A stretch of DNA of 64,000 bases from Parietaria judaica. Taxonomy: Eukaryota > Streptophyta > Magnoliopsida > Rosales > Urticaceae. Of this stretch, positions 34,443-46,073 are shown piece after piece. Position numbers and translations under genes: made by a program. Within the stretch, counting starts at the first letter, position 1; each line of letters starts with the position of its first letter. Where the stretch lies: NCBI GenBank assembly GCA_954871525.1, contig OX940862.1:34836232-34900231 (forward strand), in the 5' to 3' direction. The notes beneath the pieces are model-generated. The model saw nothing but the letters and a program-made list of their open reading frames with translations, had not been told where the DNA came from and did no database searches.

Positions 34443-35028
34443 CAAAGTTTAAAATGCCGCTTGCCGATGTCGTTTCGCATTTTCTGTTTTACAGATATAT
34501 CGCTTGCCGATGGGTATGTCGTTGGGCAAATGGTAAAAAAAGGGCATGCCGATGGGGTTTTCGACGGATATTTTGTAAAAAATATTTGAGTATTTAAGGA
34601 AGATATTTATATAGGTTCAAAACTACATATTTAATAAATACAAAAATAATTGTATACAACAAAGCACATTTGTAACTTAAATATGTAGGTGAAATGTATA
34701 ATGGTATGTCACTTTATTAGTTGAAGTGTATAATATTAAGTCAAATATTAATTGGTATTTTTGCCGAAATCTACCAAAAATATTTGCCGAAAGTTTAATT
34801 GGTATTTTTGCCGAAATCTACCAAAAGTTTAATATTTAGCAAAATTCCATCCATTTTTCGCACATTTTACACACATAAACGAAAAACGAAATTCCATCCA
34901 TGTGCCCATGCGAAAAATGCAAAAAATGGTAAAAATCCAGAGAAACGAAAAGGTTTTCGTTTCGCATACCTCCGAAAAACGAAAATCGATCGAAATATTG
35001 TCCCATTTTCGCGAAATTTTGCACCTTG
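34443..35028. mobile_element. hAT-type non-autonomous element, 586 bp
   Basis: Termini CAAAGTTTAAAAT and ATTTTGCACCTTG form an imperfect inverted repeat, flanked by a perfect 8-bp duplication GATTATAC (34435-34442 and 35029-35036). Subterminal CGCTTGCCGATG and TTGCCGAAA words resemble the element at 15185. The ORFs at 34799-35144 are AT/low-complexity by-products. Confidence 0.85.
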
Positions 35029-35036
35029 GATTATAC

Positions 35037-35530
35037 CATATTCTATTTCATTTTACAGTACATGTCATATCAAATACTATATCATCTCTAATTCTTATAT
35101 ATTTATTTAATATCTTTCCATTATATCACATATTCATTATTTAATGAATAAATATTACTCCATAAAATGATTCAAAATAGAAACTAAAACAAACTAAACT
35201 TAATATCTATTTAAAACCAAATCGCAATACAAAACAAATAATAGAAAATAAAATAAAGTACAATTATACATCCGAATTAGAATATCATTCCCATAAACGG
35301 TTGATCAATGCATTTCGGAACGCGATATGTGCATCTATATATGTTATTTGTCCGCAGCGAGTGAAAAACTCTTGAAATCAAAGTTTTACAAAAGAGAGGC
35401 GAAGGACAACAATGGTAAACACCACTTCCTGAATCCGATTCATATTCGCGATATATCACCGTTCTTAATATGACGCTAATCTTCCCAATATTAGTTTATG
35501 TATTGTAATTTTATTTTGTTGTATTGTGGT
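35037..35530. other. intergenic DNA, nothing identified
   Basis: AT-rich stretch between two transposable elements with no gene, RNA or clear repeat. Confidence 0.5.
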
Positions 35531-36056
35531 TTTTTTATAGGGCGCTTTGGATAAATAGCCAAATCTGATGAAAGTGTGTTTAGCAAAATAGTCAAACTTT
35601 GGTTAATTTTGTAAACTAGCCAATTAACCATTTAAATGGAATTCCAATTACCTTATTACCCTCATGTTTTAATAAAATTTAAAATTGAAAATATTGCTAT
35701 TAATTGAAATAGCTATATATATGGTAACAACCAAAACCAAACCTTTTTTTTATATAATTCAAAACATTTATATAATTTTCGGATTTATTTTTTTTTTCAA
35801 AAAATATCAACAAATTAAAGACGCGAATTAACGTAAATCAACAACGAACTAACGTAAATCAACACTTTAATACACAAATAAACACAAAATTAACACGAAT
35901 AAACACTTTGATACACAAATAAACACAAAAATTAACATGAATAAACACTTTATTCTTATTAAAATTTAAATACAAAATAAATGTGGAATAACGAGGGCGA
36001 CTTCAGGGACAGGGACCACGGCCATTGACGAAACCTTCGCTGCCGCGCCGGCGCAG

Positions 36057-36458
36057 TTGCCGACCTCGCTCATCCCGGAGAAGAGGCTCCGAGTTCTCAG
36101 CTTCAAGGGGAACAAGCTCTCCGCCCAAATCCCCGACCTCTCCGCCCTCGTCAACCTCAAGTCCCTCTTACTCAACGAAAACGCCTTCGTCGGCGAGTTT
36201 CCGGCCATGCTCTCCGAGCTTCACCGCCTCAAGGTCGTCAATCTGACACAAAATCGCATCTCGGGTGGGATTCCGCCGGAGATTCTCAAGCTCCGCAACC
36301 TCTATTTCCTCGACCTGCACGACAACCGCTTGTCCGGTGAGATTCCGGTGACCTCGCCGCTGGTCCGCTTGAATGCCTCGTCGTTCGTCGAGAACCTCGC
36401 GCTCTGCGGCGAGCAGGCCGGGATTTCGTGCGTCGCGCCGCCGTCGCCTCGCCGGTGA
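36057..36458 (+). pseudogene. captured LRR receptor-like kinase fragment
   Basis: The open frame encodes about three leucine-rich repeats ([54 protein letters not shown]) and then [19 protein letters not shown] joined to [15 protein letters not shown]. This matches the extracellular segment of the plant LRR-RLK family that includes Arabidopsis At1g60630. Relative to that family about one repeat seems to be missing before GEIPVT. There is no signal peptide, transmembrane helix or kinase. The frame ends at 36458, soon after the LCGEQ motif. The fragment lies inside Pack-MULE 1. It has no stop codon in frame, so a short secreted-like peptide could still be made, but expression is not shown. Confidence 0.75.
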
Positions 36459-36578
36459 ACGCGATCGGTGATGACTGGGATGGCGTGCTTCGCCGCCGCG
36501 CCGTCCTCCATGACCGACAAAGCTCGGAGGAGATAAAGAAGCTCTGGTTATGGTTCAAAGAGAGAAAGAAAACATGCT

Positions 36579-36579
36579 C

Positions 36580-36672
<93 letters not shown>
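36579..36672. repeat. (TG)n(AG)n compound microsatellite
   Basis: A TG run of about 11 units followed by an AG run of about 36 units, next to the captured LRR fragment. Long runs like this are hypervariable in length. Confidence 0.95.
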
Positions 36673-36675
<3 letters not shown>

Positions 36676-37184
36676 ATTCAAAATTTGTAATTAAATTTTA
36701 AAATTTGTGCACAATTAATCATACCTTGATTTGTGATGATAAGATTAATTACCATTTTAATTAATTACGAAAATATTAATATAAAATGATTAATTAAAGG
36801 GTATTTCAGGAATAAAAATTGTTATTAATATGCCACCTCATTTTAATTGGCTAGTTTACAAAATAACCAAACTTTGGCTATTTTGTTAAACCCATGTTTC
36901 AATCCGGCTATTTAGAGCAATTTCTCTTTTTTATATATTATTGTAATGTCTTTTTTTTTTTTTTCATTTCGATGTCGTTGTAATGTTATTTCGTTTCGGT
37001 ATTAGTATTAATATACTTTTAGTTTTTCCCAAACTCCAAATGTCAATTTTGAATTTTAATATATTTTACATTAAAAATTTGCACTCAAAATTATGAATAA
37101 TTAAGGATAAATATGATATAATTTTACAAACCAGTGACAAATGTGCAAAATTATAAACTTTTTGAAGGACTAAATAAAAATAAA

Positions 37185-37620
37185 AATAAAAAGAAAAAGG
37201 AAATGCAGTGGTGAATAGTACCACACCAAATTTGGCAAGGTCCTTCTACTAATCCAATACCCACATCATTATGGCGTAGGAGTTGACGCTCGGTTGGAGC
37301 AACTCCCTACTCCATATCCACCAAATGGAGTACGGGTGGAGTTACTTTGAGCAGGAAATAATAAATCTCATACAAAATATGGTTACTTTTGAATGACTAA
37401 ATAAAAATAACAAAAAGAAATGCAACGGTGAATAGCACCACACCAAATTTAGCGTGACCTCGCTGCAAATCCAATACCTACGCCATAATGGCGTAGGAAT
37501 TGACGCTTGGTTGGAGCAACTCCCTACTCCATACCCATTAATTAGAATACATGTGGAGTTGCTTTGAGCAGGAAATAATAAATCTCATATAAAAACTAAA
37601 ATATGGTTACGTCACTTTCA
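37185..37620. repeat. 217-bp tandem duplication
   Basis: TTGGAGCAACTCCCTACTCC occurs at 37294 and 37511, embedded in two similar ~200-bp units that share AATAGYACCACACCAAATTT and GAGCAGGAAATAATAAATC. The copies are diverged by many substitutions. There is no coding content. Confidence 0.85.
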
Positions 37621-38319
37621 GTCCCTTTTTTGAGGTTCCGAACAATACTTATATATATGTTATGTCACAATGTGTTCATATATATCGACGGTTGTAGCAA
37701 TATATCATTTTAGTTTGCATTTTAGGCTACTTTTATGGTTCACAATCAAGAACAATGGGCATGGCAGCTCTGAGGTTGTCGTGTTTTGTTGGGGTCCTAG
37801 GCTAACTATATTTGAAGCCTTTAGTGTTTTAAATTTTTTACTTTTTTATATTTAATAAGAATAAAATAATGTATATAAAAAAAGTTTGGACTTTTAAATT
37901 TGAAAGTCCAATGCGTAGACTTTGCTTGCCTATAATCAAGGCTGAGCCTTGACGACAATGAACATGATGCCCATTATTTTTAAACCGATCCCAATAAGCC
38001 CCCACGAGTTTCTCATTTCATAATAACATATAGACGTATTTTGCTAGTCACTTTTAAACTCTAAAATCTACCTTTTCAGTTTTTACTATTATTTAAAAAA
38101 CAAGGCCTTACGTAAAGTTTGGCAATTGCTAAAAATATGACTAATTGTAAGTTGCTAAAAAGTCACAATTTGTTCATCAACATTAATATCAATGCTACTA
38201 TATTAAGAAAAGTGGTTGTAAAATACATCATTTTAGTTTACACGTTAAGCAACTCTTCTACTTCACGACCTGAAAAAATGGACAGAATGCTCACTAATTT
38301 AGATCAGCTCCAATATGTT

Positions 38320-38363
<44 letters not shown>

Positions 38364-38528
38364 TCAACTCCAATACCATCAAGAGTTTCAATTTCATAAT
38401 AATAATAAAAATCTATATTTTCACTATTATTAAAAAAAAATAAAAAAAAAATTGGCCGTATCTAAAGTTACATTATGCATAACGTCTAGGTTTGCAAGAA
38501 AAATATGTACGATAGAAGGCAGGGAGCC
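37621..38528. other. intergenic DNA with (AT)n microsatellite
   Basis: AT-rich, with a (TA)n run at about 38323-38361. The run is flanked by direct repeats of AGATCARCTCCAATA at 38301 and 38361. The segment at 38105-38240 resembles parts of 39600-39720 and 40230-40390 (GCTAAAAATATGACTAATTG and related words), a dispersed repeat of unknown class. Confidence 0.5.
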
Positions 38529-38536
38529 ACACAAAT

Positions 38537-39041
38537 CAGTGGCGGAGCCAGGATTTCAATTCAGGTGGTGCCTTATAAATATTTTTATAAAAAAATCAAG
38601 CATACAATTAACAACAATCAATAATAACATTGTAACCTATATATAAAGAAAAATTTTATCTATATTTTTATGTATAATAATGTATCCATATAATAAATAG
38701 TAAATATAATATTTTTAATAATATAATAAGCGAGTATAAAAATGCATCTATATATTTTAATAATTGAAAAGAAATAATAAAAAAAAAGCTTAAAACTTAG
38801 AAAGAAAAATAAACAAAAACTATGACTAGCCCAAGAGTTGAACTCAAGTCCTCTCTCTTGATAAAAACACTTTTTCCAATTGGGCTAAATGCTCTATGAC
38901 ATCCTATTTGGGCTCATAAAATACTATAATGATATATAAAGTTTTTTTTTTTTTTTTGCTCAAACACTATTATTTTAATATTTTTCACGTTTTCAGGTGG
39001 TGCCCGGACGTACACTAAGCCCCAAAATAACTCCGCCTTTG
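38537..39041. mobile_element. hAT-type MITE with internal tRNA-like segment
   Basis: A 505-bp element with termini CAGTGGCGGAG and CTCCGCCTTTG (inverted repeats) and a perfect 8-bp duplication ACACAAAT (38529-38536 and 39042-39049). It contains a TTCAGGTGGTGCC word near both ends in direct orientation. Pol III A-box- and B-box-like sequences lie in its interior on the minus strand. No transposase is encoded. Confidence 0.88.
38835..38887 (-). ncRNA. tRNA-like Pol III promoter segment within the hAT MITE
   Basis: On the minus strand an A-box-like TAGCCCAATTGG (38887-38876) is followed about 30 bases on by a B-box-like GAGTTCAACTC (38845-38835), as in tRNA genes. A full cloverleaf with a paired acceptor stem is not evident, so this is a tRNA-derived or tRNA-like relic rather than a working tRNA gene. 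Confidence 0.35.
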
Positions 39042-39757
39042 ACACAAATGACGCGACTTCACGATGGGGCAAGAGGCTGCGAGGCGCTAACAAAGAGAAG
39101 ACGGAGAAAGAGTGCGAGCCAACTTGATTTTACTATTATTTTTAATTTAAAACGAGTTATTTTCTTTAATAAGGTTTGGTTAAGTATTTTTCTCACCTAC
39201 ATTACTTCGTCGTATCAAGGTTGTTTATTCGCGTTTTATCTTTATGAGTTGTGACTTAAGTGATAATAGTTACATTTACTACGATAATTTTCACCTCCAG
39301 TAGTAAATCCTTATAAGATTGTCCAACCAATATTTTAGAAACGGCTTTACGGAAAACTGCCCACAAATCTATTTACGAGTGAGTGAGTATACTAATAGAA
39401 TTGCAATTAGATTTTTCAAGATATTGAAATGGGAACACAAGGCACTACACTTTGGGCCTAATATTACATTGCTAAATGTCATTGGCAATGAGACAATACT
39501 GAAGGATGCATGGCAGTAATGAGCAACAACGAAAGAGGGATCAAGATCTATTTTGAGCTCGAACTAATAAATCTCTTAAAAAATATATATATACGAAAAA
39601 ATTGTGATAAATTTTAAATGAAATATATAACTTATTGTAATTTGTAAGTTCCTAAAATATCCTAAAAAATGGTTTCTGTTAAATTTCGACTACAAATTAC
39701 ATCGTCGTTTTTTTTCATTGTATTAATTTCTTTCGATGATTGCCACATGCTTGGATT

Positions 39758-40036
39758 CAGTGGCGTAGCAAGATATTCATTTCAGGCGAAGGACATAGCA
39801 TATTTCAACCGATCTTTTTCACATACGTTAACAAACAAAAATCATAAACAACTATATTAAATCGATTATTAGACATATAAATAGATGAAATTACTTTTCG
39901 AAAGATAGTAGAATAGATGTATCGAGTCAAGAAGGGAGAGTGAATGAGAAGAGTCTAATCAAGTACTGAATATTTTTTTTGTTTGAAGTGAGCGTATGCA
40001 CATGCACTCACCGGTGCACATGTAGCCTCGCTACCG
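39758..40036. mobile_element. hAT-type MITE, 279 bp
   Basis: The left end CAGTGGCGTAGC and right end GCCTCGCTACCG are imperfect inverted repeats, flanked by a perfect 8-bp duplication CTTGGATT (39750-39757 and 40037-40044). The family is related to the element at 38537 but distinct in its interior. Confidence 0.78.
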
Positions 40037-40593
40037 CTTGGATTAGATGAATAAGTAGTGCTTTTTTATCTGAAGACATTAGGCTTCGAGCCCAACATTG
40101 ATAAATTTCAAGATGACAACGTCAATAGCGAAGGTTGAGTGGTGGCGGAGAGAGGTAGACGGTAGCGAGAGAACGGCGGAAGATGATCAAATTTATTTCA
40201 CGTGAGATTTAAAAATCTCATATTTGTTTAAAAAGTAATATAAAAATATACAGAAAAAGCCGTGACAAATTTAAATGAAAATATCACTTCAACAACGTTA
40301 ATCTCAAAATGTGACCAATTGAAAGTTGTTAAAAATCATTAAAATTTATTCGGTTATGTTTCAAAGACAACAAATTACGTCGTTGCTTAATCAGTCATAA
40401 AATAAGAAGATTTGTTTAATCAGTCATAAACTTTAGCAAGATTGATATAAAAAATATAAATAAATTATTTTAAAGTTAAAAAACAATCTCAAAAAGCAAA
40501 TGGCGAGGTGTTGTGACAGACAGTACTGTAGTATGTCCAAATTTGATCTCGCTGAGCGATTTAGTTGCCTGCCAATTGCGAAGCCGTGTGCCG

Positions 40594-40622
40594 CACGTGA
40601 CCTGCTTTACTCCACCCACGTG
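40594..40622. promoter_or_regulatory. pair of G-boxes upstream of FATA
   Basis: Two palindromic CACGTG hexamers at 40594-40599 and 40617-40622, 23 bp apart, in a GC-richer island about 740 bp upstream of the FATA start codon. G-boxes bind plant bZIP and bHLH factors. Any control of FATA is inferred from position only. Confidence 0.4.
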
Positions 40623-40794
40623 CCTCTCCGCTCCACTCCACTTGGCCACTTCTCGCCGACAGTTGGCATTTACTTGCCCTCCGTGGCACATCCCGTAATT
40701 TCCACCAAATCCAGTGGCATTTCCACTCGCCTATCTCCCCCTCGGTCATATCGACCAACCTCTTCTTGTCTCTTATGCACTCTCATATATATAA

Positions 40795-41147
40795 TAACGG
40801 TATAAGTACCTATAAACATATCGAAATAGACACTAATATTCCTAAACTTTACGTGCTATCGATCAACACTCTTTCCTTTACCATTATTACTGTTCGTTGG
40901 CCATTTTTACTCGGACCGATCAAACTACAACTTCAACGGATTTTTTCAAACCAAATCGTCATTGTTGAAGCATGAACCGATAAAAAAAGGTTACATACAA
41001 TAAAACAATTAAAAATATTTTTTTATGATCGCGACTTTAAAAATATGACTAAAGTTCACTAGAAAAATTATGGAGATTTTACTGTATTTAAATTTGAGAA
41101 TGCGTCGCCTACTTTATTATAACTTAAGAACTTATGCCGCTAATGTT
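40795..41147. mobile_element. possible MULE-like MITE
   Basis: The left end AACGGTATAAGTACC and right end GAACTTATGCCGCTAATG (read backwards, CATTAGCGGCATAAGTTC) resemble the terminal words of the foldback MITEs at 569 and 12416. The interior is not palindromic and no 9-bp duplication is clear. It would lie about 210 bp upstream of the FATA start codon. Confidence 0.4.
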
Positions 41148-41315
41148 TCTGTACACGTATATGTGTGTATATATACGAAAGCATGAGGAATTAAAAAGAA
41201 AAAGAAAAATGGTGAGAGCTCTCTCTGTCACACACTCCCTCTGAGTCTCTCTCTCTCCTGAGAGCTAGAGAGAGAAACCAACCCCGACCTTCTCTGGTTC
41301 TAGAGAGAGAACCAC

Positions 41316-41341
41316 CTCTCTCTCTCTCTCTCTCTCTCTCT
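41316..41341. repeat. (CT)n microsatellite in FATA leader
   Basis: A run of about 13 CT dinucleotides ending 15 bp before the start codon, in a leader already rich in CTCTC words. Confidence 0.9.
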
Positions 41342-41356
41342 AGATTCCGATTCGAG

Positions 41357-44300
41357 ATGTTGAAGGTGCCGTGCAATGCGGCGGACCGAATCCACTCGCC
41401 GGCGCAATTCCGACCCGCCGCCGGAGGCCTCTCCCTCGCCCGCGCTCGCCGGAGAGACGCCGTGTCGTTCCGGGCCAGGACGACGCGCGTTGGCGCGGTG
41501 GTGTCGGACGGCACGGCGAGCCGCGTGGTGGAGAGCGCGGGGGATCTCGGGAGCTTGGCTGACCGGCTGAGGCTGGGCAGCCTGACCGAGGACGGGCTCT
41601 CGTACAAGGAGAAGTTCATCGTGAGGTGCTACGAGGTCGGGATCAACAAGACCGCGACGGTCGAGACCATCGCCAATCTCTTGCAGGTTCGATCGCTCGA
41701 TTTGGTTTAATTCGTTGTTTCTTCTTCAATTAGCTCGGATTTAGCCTCTTAGCTCTTGGGTTTTTCGAATTTTCGTCCATTTCTAGGTTTCATGAGACCT
41801 TACTTGGCTCTGCGAGCTATGATTTGGCTCTTTCAACGTTGCAGAGCTTTGTTTACCGAAAATTGTTGATCAGTGATTACATAATAATGTGTGGAAAATT
41901 AGTACTGTGTTTCCATTTCTCTGCATGGTGAATTAGGGAATTTGTTAGAGAAGACAAAATCGGTATGGGCATGTTCAAACTACATGTTGCTTTGTAATAG
42001 AAACATCCTTGTCACCATGCAGTAAGTGTCATCTCGCAAATACAGACAAATAAATAAATGTCCTCTGATTTACAAGTTTATCTGTATATTCAACATTATA
42101 TATTTCAGTATAGTATACTCGACTCGATGAAGAATTTAATTCAATACAATTTTACCGAAACGTGGTTTTAAGATGCAAAAGGAAAATGAATATGGAGAAA
42201 TGTCGGTTCTTTTAAGCTGTGTGTATTTTGGTGAACTTTGTCAAGCAGGAAGTTGGTTGCAACCATGCGCAGAGTGTTGGGTTTTCAACCGATGGCTTTG
42301 CAACGACCCCCACTATGAGGAAATTGCATCTCATTTGGGTCACTGCACGAATGCACATCGAAATATACAAATATCCGGCTTGGTAGGTTTTTTCTTTCCT
42401 TGATATCCCTTAAGAACTGTTTCTCGATTTTGAACCAGCCTCTGATTTTTATATGTATGTGGGGCAGGAGTGACGTGGTTGAAATTGAGACATGGTGCCA
42501 AGCCGAAGGGAGAATCGGGACTAGAAGGGACTGGATTCTCAAAGACTATGCCACTGGTCAAGTCATTGGGAGAGCAACAAGGTGCTTTATCACACTGCTT
42601 GAAATCAATCTAAATTTTCTGTGAATCAAATCGATCACAAGGTTCAAAAATACAGGGAACCGATAAAAGTTGCGAATTCTCGTTCCCTTTTAATGTGCTT
42701 ACTTGTTTCCCATCTATGCTAAATGAAGGATTTCTCATCATTTATGTTTTATTGTTAATTGATTGTTTAAAGGGCACATGTAGACATGGTTTTCGAGGCT
42801 GTTCTCTGTCCTAGCTGAGCAGCCTCAAAGTTTAAAATTCAACCCATATCGAAGAACGATGGAATGTCTATTTGGGGTTTTAATTGAGTGTTGATTTGAT
42901 AAATATTTTTTTTATTGCAGTTTGATCCTCGAGATTCTGTTTTCCATTGTTGCCCGAAAAATTTGATTTTGTGCATGGTCTCTTAAATATTCCTTGCTTG
43001 TGTATGAATCAATAAATATATTCGGCTAATATATTTAGGGAATCTGTTGAAAAATTTAGGATACTTCGATTCATGCTAATTGACTGCAATTTTACTCTAG
43101 AAACTGCAATTTTTTTTTTTTTTTTAAAGGATGTGGTTGTGATTTAACGATCTGTGTTTCATGGATTCAGTAAATGGGTGATGATGAACCGAGACACCAG
43201 ACGGCTTCAAAAAGTCACCGATGATGTGCGAGATGAGCACTTAGTTTTCTGTCCCCGAGAACTTAGGTCGGTAACTTAGTTCCTGCCCTTTATTTATAGC
43301 TTTATAGTTAAATATATTACCCTTATGCTGGTAAAGAAAACACCTTAATACATTAATGTCGAGGACAATTCGTCCAGTCTCGTTTTTGTCTTTTTAGCTT
43401 GTAACTTGTTTTCACTTGTAATTACTCTCTGTTTTTCAGATTAGCTTTCCCAGAGGAGAATAACAGTAGCTTAAGAAAAATAAAGAAACTCGAAGATCCT
43501 GTGGAGAACGTCTGTTTGGGACTTGTGGTTAGTTTACTCGACAATAATAGGTTTATCTTATTACATAATAAACTTCTCTTCGTTGACACGGTGTTTGTTT
43601 TACACTTCTACTTATGCAGCCTCGGAGAGCTGATCTGGACATGAACCAGCATGTCAATAATGTAACCTACATTGGTTGGGTCCTTGAGGTTAGTTTTTTT
43701 CCTCATGTTTCCTTGCATTAGGTTCTTAAACAATCACACCCCTCAACTTTTTCTTGCACTAGTTTCTCCCTGAACTAGTAATTGTATCGCTTATCCCCTT
43801 CTGTTAAATAATTGAAGATTTTCACCAAATTTTAGGTAACTTATAATGCACATTTCTTTTTGAAAGATAGTCCCTAAACTACTAGTATGTCACATGTGCA
43901 CTGGACGGACGAAAACCACTGTTTTTCATTGAGGAAAAATTGCTACAATTTACAACTTCAGGGCAACTTACTGCAAAAATTAGGGGGTAAATTGGGACAA
44001 CGCGATAAGTTCATTGGTCTTGTTTGATGATTATGTTATGCTCTAACATAACGCGTCCCGTTCAAATCTTAGAACTACTAAATGATCCATTTGGCCAACG
44101 AATTATGACTTATTTATCCATTGATAATATATATATTCAGGCAAAGTAGCTAATAAACCAGAACTAAAACAAAAGAAAAAAAATTGTTCGATTTATTTGT
44201 TTTTTCTTTTCTTCTGAATCGTTCTTTGCACTGTTTATTATTATTATTATTATTTTTTTTTTTTTTGTGGTTTCATGACCGAACATTACTTGTCACTTCA

Positions 44301-44579
44301 TGGCAGAGTATGCCTCAAGAAGTCATCGACAGCCATGAACTGCAGACCATAACCTTGGATTACAGAAGGGAGTGCCAACGTGATGATATAGTTGACTCTC
44401 TAACGAGCGCAGAACTGAGCGAGGAAGCTGAGTCTGTCAATGCCGTCCAAGGGACCAACGGTTCTGCCTCTGCACCGGGAACCGATTGCCGGGAGTTTCT
44501 GCATTTGCTGAGATTATCCCGCGACGGGCTCGAAATAAACCGGGGGAAAACCGAGTGGAGAAAGAAACCTTCCAGATGA
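41357..44579 (+). CDS. FATA: oleoyl-acyl carrier protein thioesterase, plastidial (FATA), 367 aa
   Basis: Seven exons: 41357-41686, 42249-42382, 42468-42581, 43171-43266, 43440-43527, 43620-43688 and 44307-44579. All joins are GT-AG with consistent phase. The enzyme releases oleate from oleoyl-ACP in plastids and so ends de novo fatty acid synthesis. The first ~50 residues are basic and Ser/Ala-rich, a transit peptide. The mature part contains LTEDGLSYKEKFIVRCYEVG, the double hot-dog fold, and the catalytic region D261, N263 and H265 in LDMNQHVNN plus E299 and C300 in YRRECQ. Length agrees with known FatA proteins (~360-380 aa). FatB is excluded because the sequence matches FatA throughout (RLGSLTEDGLSYKE, TWCQAEGRIGTRRDWIL). 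Regulatory input may come from G-boxes and a MITE upstream. The intron at 43689-44306 is AT-rich with a T-run before the acceptor. Confidence 0.97.
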
Positions 44580-45271
44580 ATATGCAATTCAGTTAACGGG
44601 TTCTGTTTCACTCCTTGTTCTCCACTTGTTCGTGTTTCGGTGCTCGTTTTCGATTCACCTAGTGGTGCCTGTTAGGAGCTAGGCTATCAAATTTTTGTCC
44701 ACTGTGAGAGGTTTTAAGTTGGTTAGATTGAGCAAGTATTTGAACTCAGTGAATAACAATTTGTATGTATGTTTGTTTGTTGAATGTTTTTCTGTTACCA
44801 TTTTCTCTCTATTAAATAGTGACACAAAAATAGTTATGTTTTGTAATAATAAGGTGTCTCTGTGTAACGTTATAATGCTTAATTTATACTAAATTAATTA
44901 AATTGAAAAAAAGAAAGTTAATAAAAAAAACATTTCAACTTAATTAATTAGATTGAAATTTTGTTAGGATAAAAAAAATTCATTTGTTATAAGTAATGGT
45001 GAGAATACGAACGCTGGTTTTATTTATATCATTTTCTTTGAAACCATTTTGATTGGTTCTAATTGTTTTCTTTAGCAAAAATGAACAAAAATAATCGGAT
45101 ACCGAATTTTGAATTAAAAGGCTAAAGTCACATATGATTCGATAACAATATTTGCTTAATATACAACATTAATATTTACTTGATATGACTAGAATAATAT
45201 TTATTGCTATTGCTAAATTAAATATTAGATAATGTACTGACTTCTACGCATATAATAATAGTTATTATATA
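44580..45271. other. 3' flank of FATA, nothing else identified
   Basis: AT-rich DNA between FATA and the Copia array. It probably includes the FATA 3' UTR (AATAATAA words near 44840). No gene is seen. Confidence 0.5.
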
Positions 45272-45276
45272 TGTTG

Positions 45277-46073
45277 TGAAACGTCACGTTCTTCGGTTAA
45301 GCGGAAAATAACGATAAACAAACACACGCAAAAATAAAGAGACACACGCGATGTTTTGTTAACGCAGTTCGATACCTATCTACTCTGCGGGGCCCTCACC
45401 CAGATTAATCAACATTGATAATTACAAGATGGACGTTACACAATCGATTTGTTCACCGAACAACAAACTGGAAAATACACTCTAACCAGTGCGACCAGCG
45501 ATGTAACCAGACTTGTAACCTGCTGATTAAGACGACGACACGGCGGCTCGGCAAGCGGGTAAGGCGACTTCCGGCGAGTGTCGATCTGTGCAAGTATGCA
45601 CAACTTCGTTGACGATACTGAAGTGCTTCAGACCTCTTCAGACTTCTTATCGGGAAGAAAACGCCAACGAACGATCCACAGAAATTGTGAGAAAATGCGT
45701 AGAATGCTCTCTGTAGCTCTTAACGATTTTCTCTGACTTTATGGCTGAAAGGATGAACGAAATTGAGTGCCCTAGATCAGTTTAAATAGATCCCCAAAAG
45801 CTCTCAACAAGATAACCACTTCTTCCTCATTTTAAGGCTTTTTACTTAGTCTTTCCTTGACTAAGTATTTTCTCAATAATTCGAATTTATCCAGCTCATT
45901 TAACTCTGATATTTGACCAGCAGATAAGGGAGAACGAATTCCTTAAATATCTCAACCGAAACGGACCAACTCCGCTCTATGGATAAGGAGATCGTAGGTA
46001 TGACCGCGCATATGATCAACAATACTGCCAAACATGAAACTGCACTAAACTATCAAATAAAGACAGTTTTTCA
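45277..46073 (-). repeat. Copia LTR 1
   Basis: 797 bp, TGAAACG...TTTTTCA on the plus strand. It carries G at 45625 and G at 45652, where LTR 2 and LTR 3 have T and A. It is the terminal 3' LTR in element sense. Confidence 0.95.

Larger units (their letters stand above)
35540..36926. mobile_element. Pack-MULE 1 carrying an LRR receptor-kinase fragment
   Basis: A 1387-bp element flanked by a perfect 9-bp duplication TTTTTTATA (35531-35539 and 36927-36935). Inverted termini: the left end is GGGCGCTTTGGATAAATAGC and the right end read backwards is GAGAAATTGCTCTAAATAGC. Further in, both arms share TTTTGTAAACTAGCCAATTA in inverted orientation. The AT-rich arms surround a GC-rich 0.5-kb piece of a host gene (see the next entry) with an adjoining TG/AG microsatellite. 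A host gene fragment between long MULE inverted repeats defines a Pack-MULE. Confidence 0.85.

Noticed and set aside
38835..38887. Functional tRNA gene
   Set aside because: A- and B-box-like words are present but no paired acceptor stem or clear anticodon arm.
45415..45612. 65-codon ORF repeated at 49230 and 53045
   Set aside because: Lies wholly inside the Copia LTRs; repetition reflects LTR copies, not a gene.
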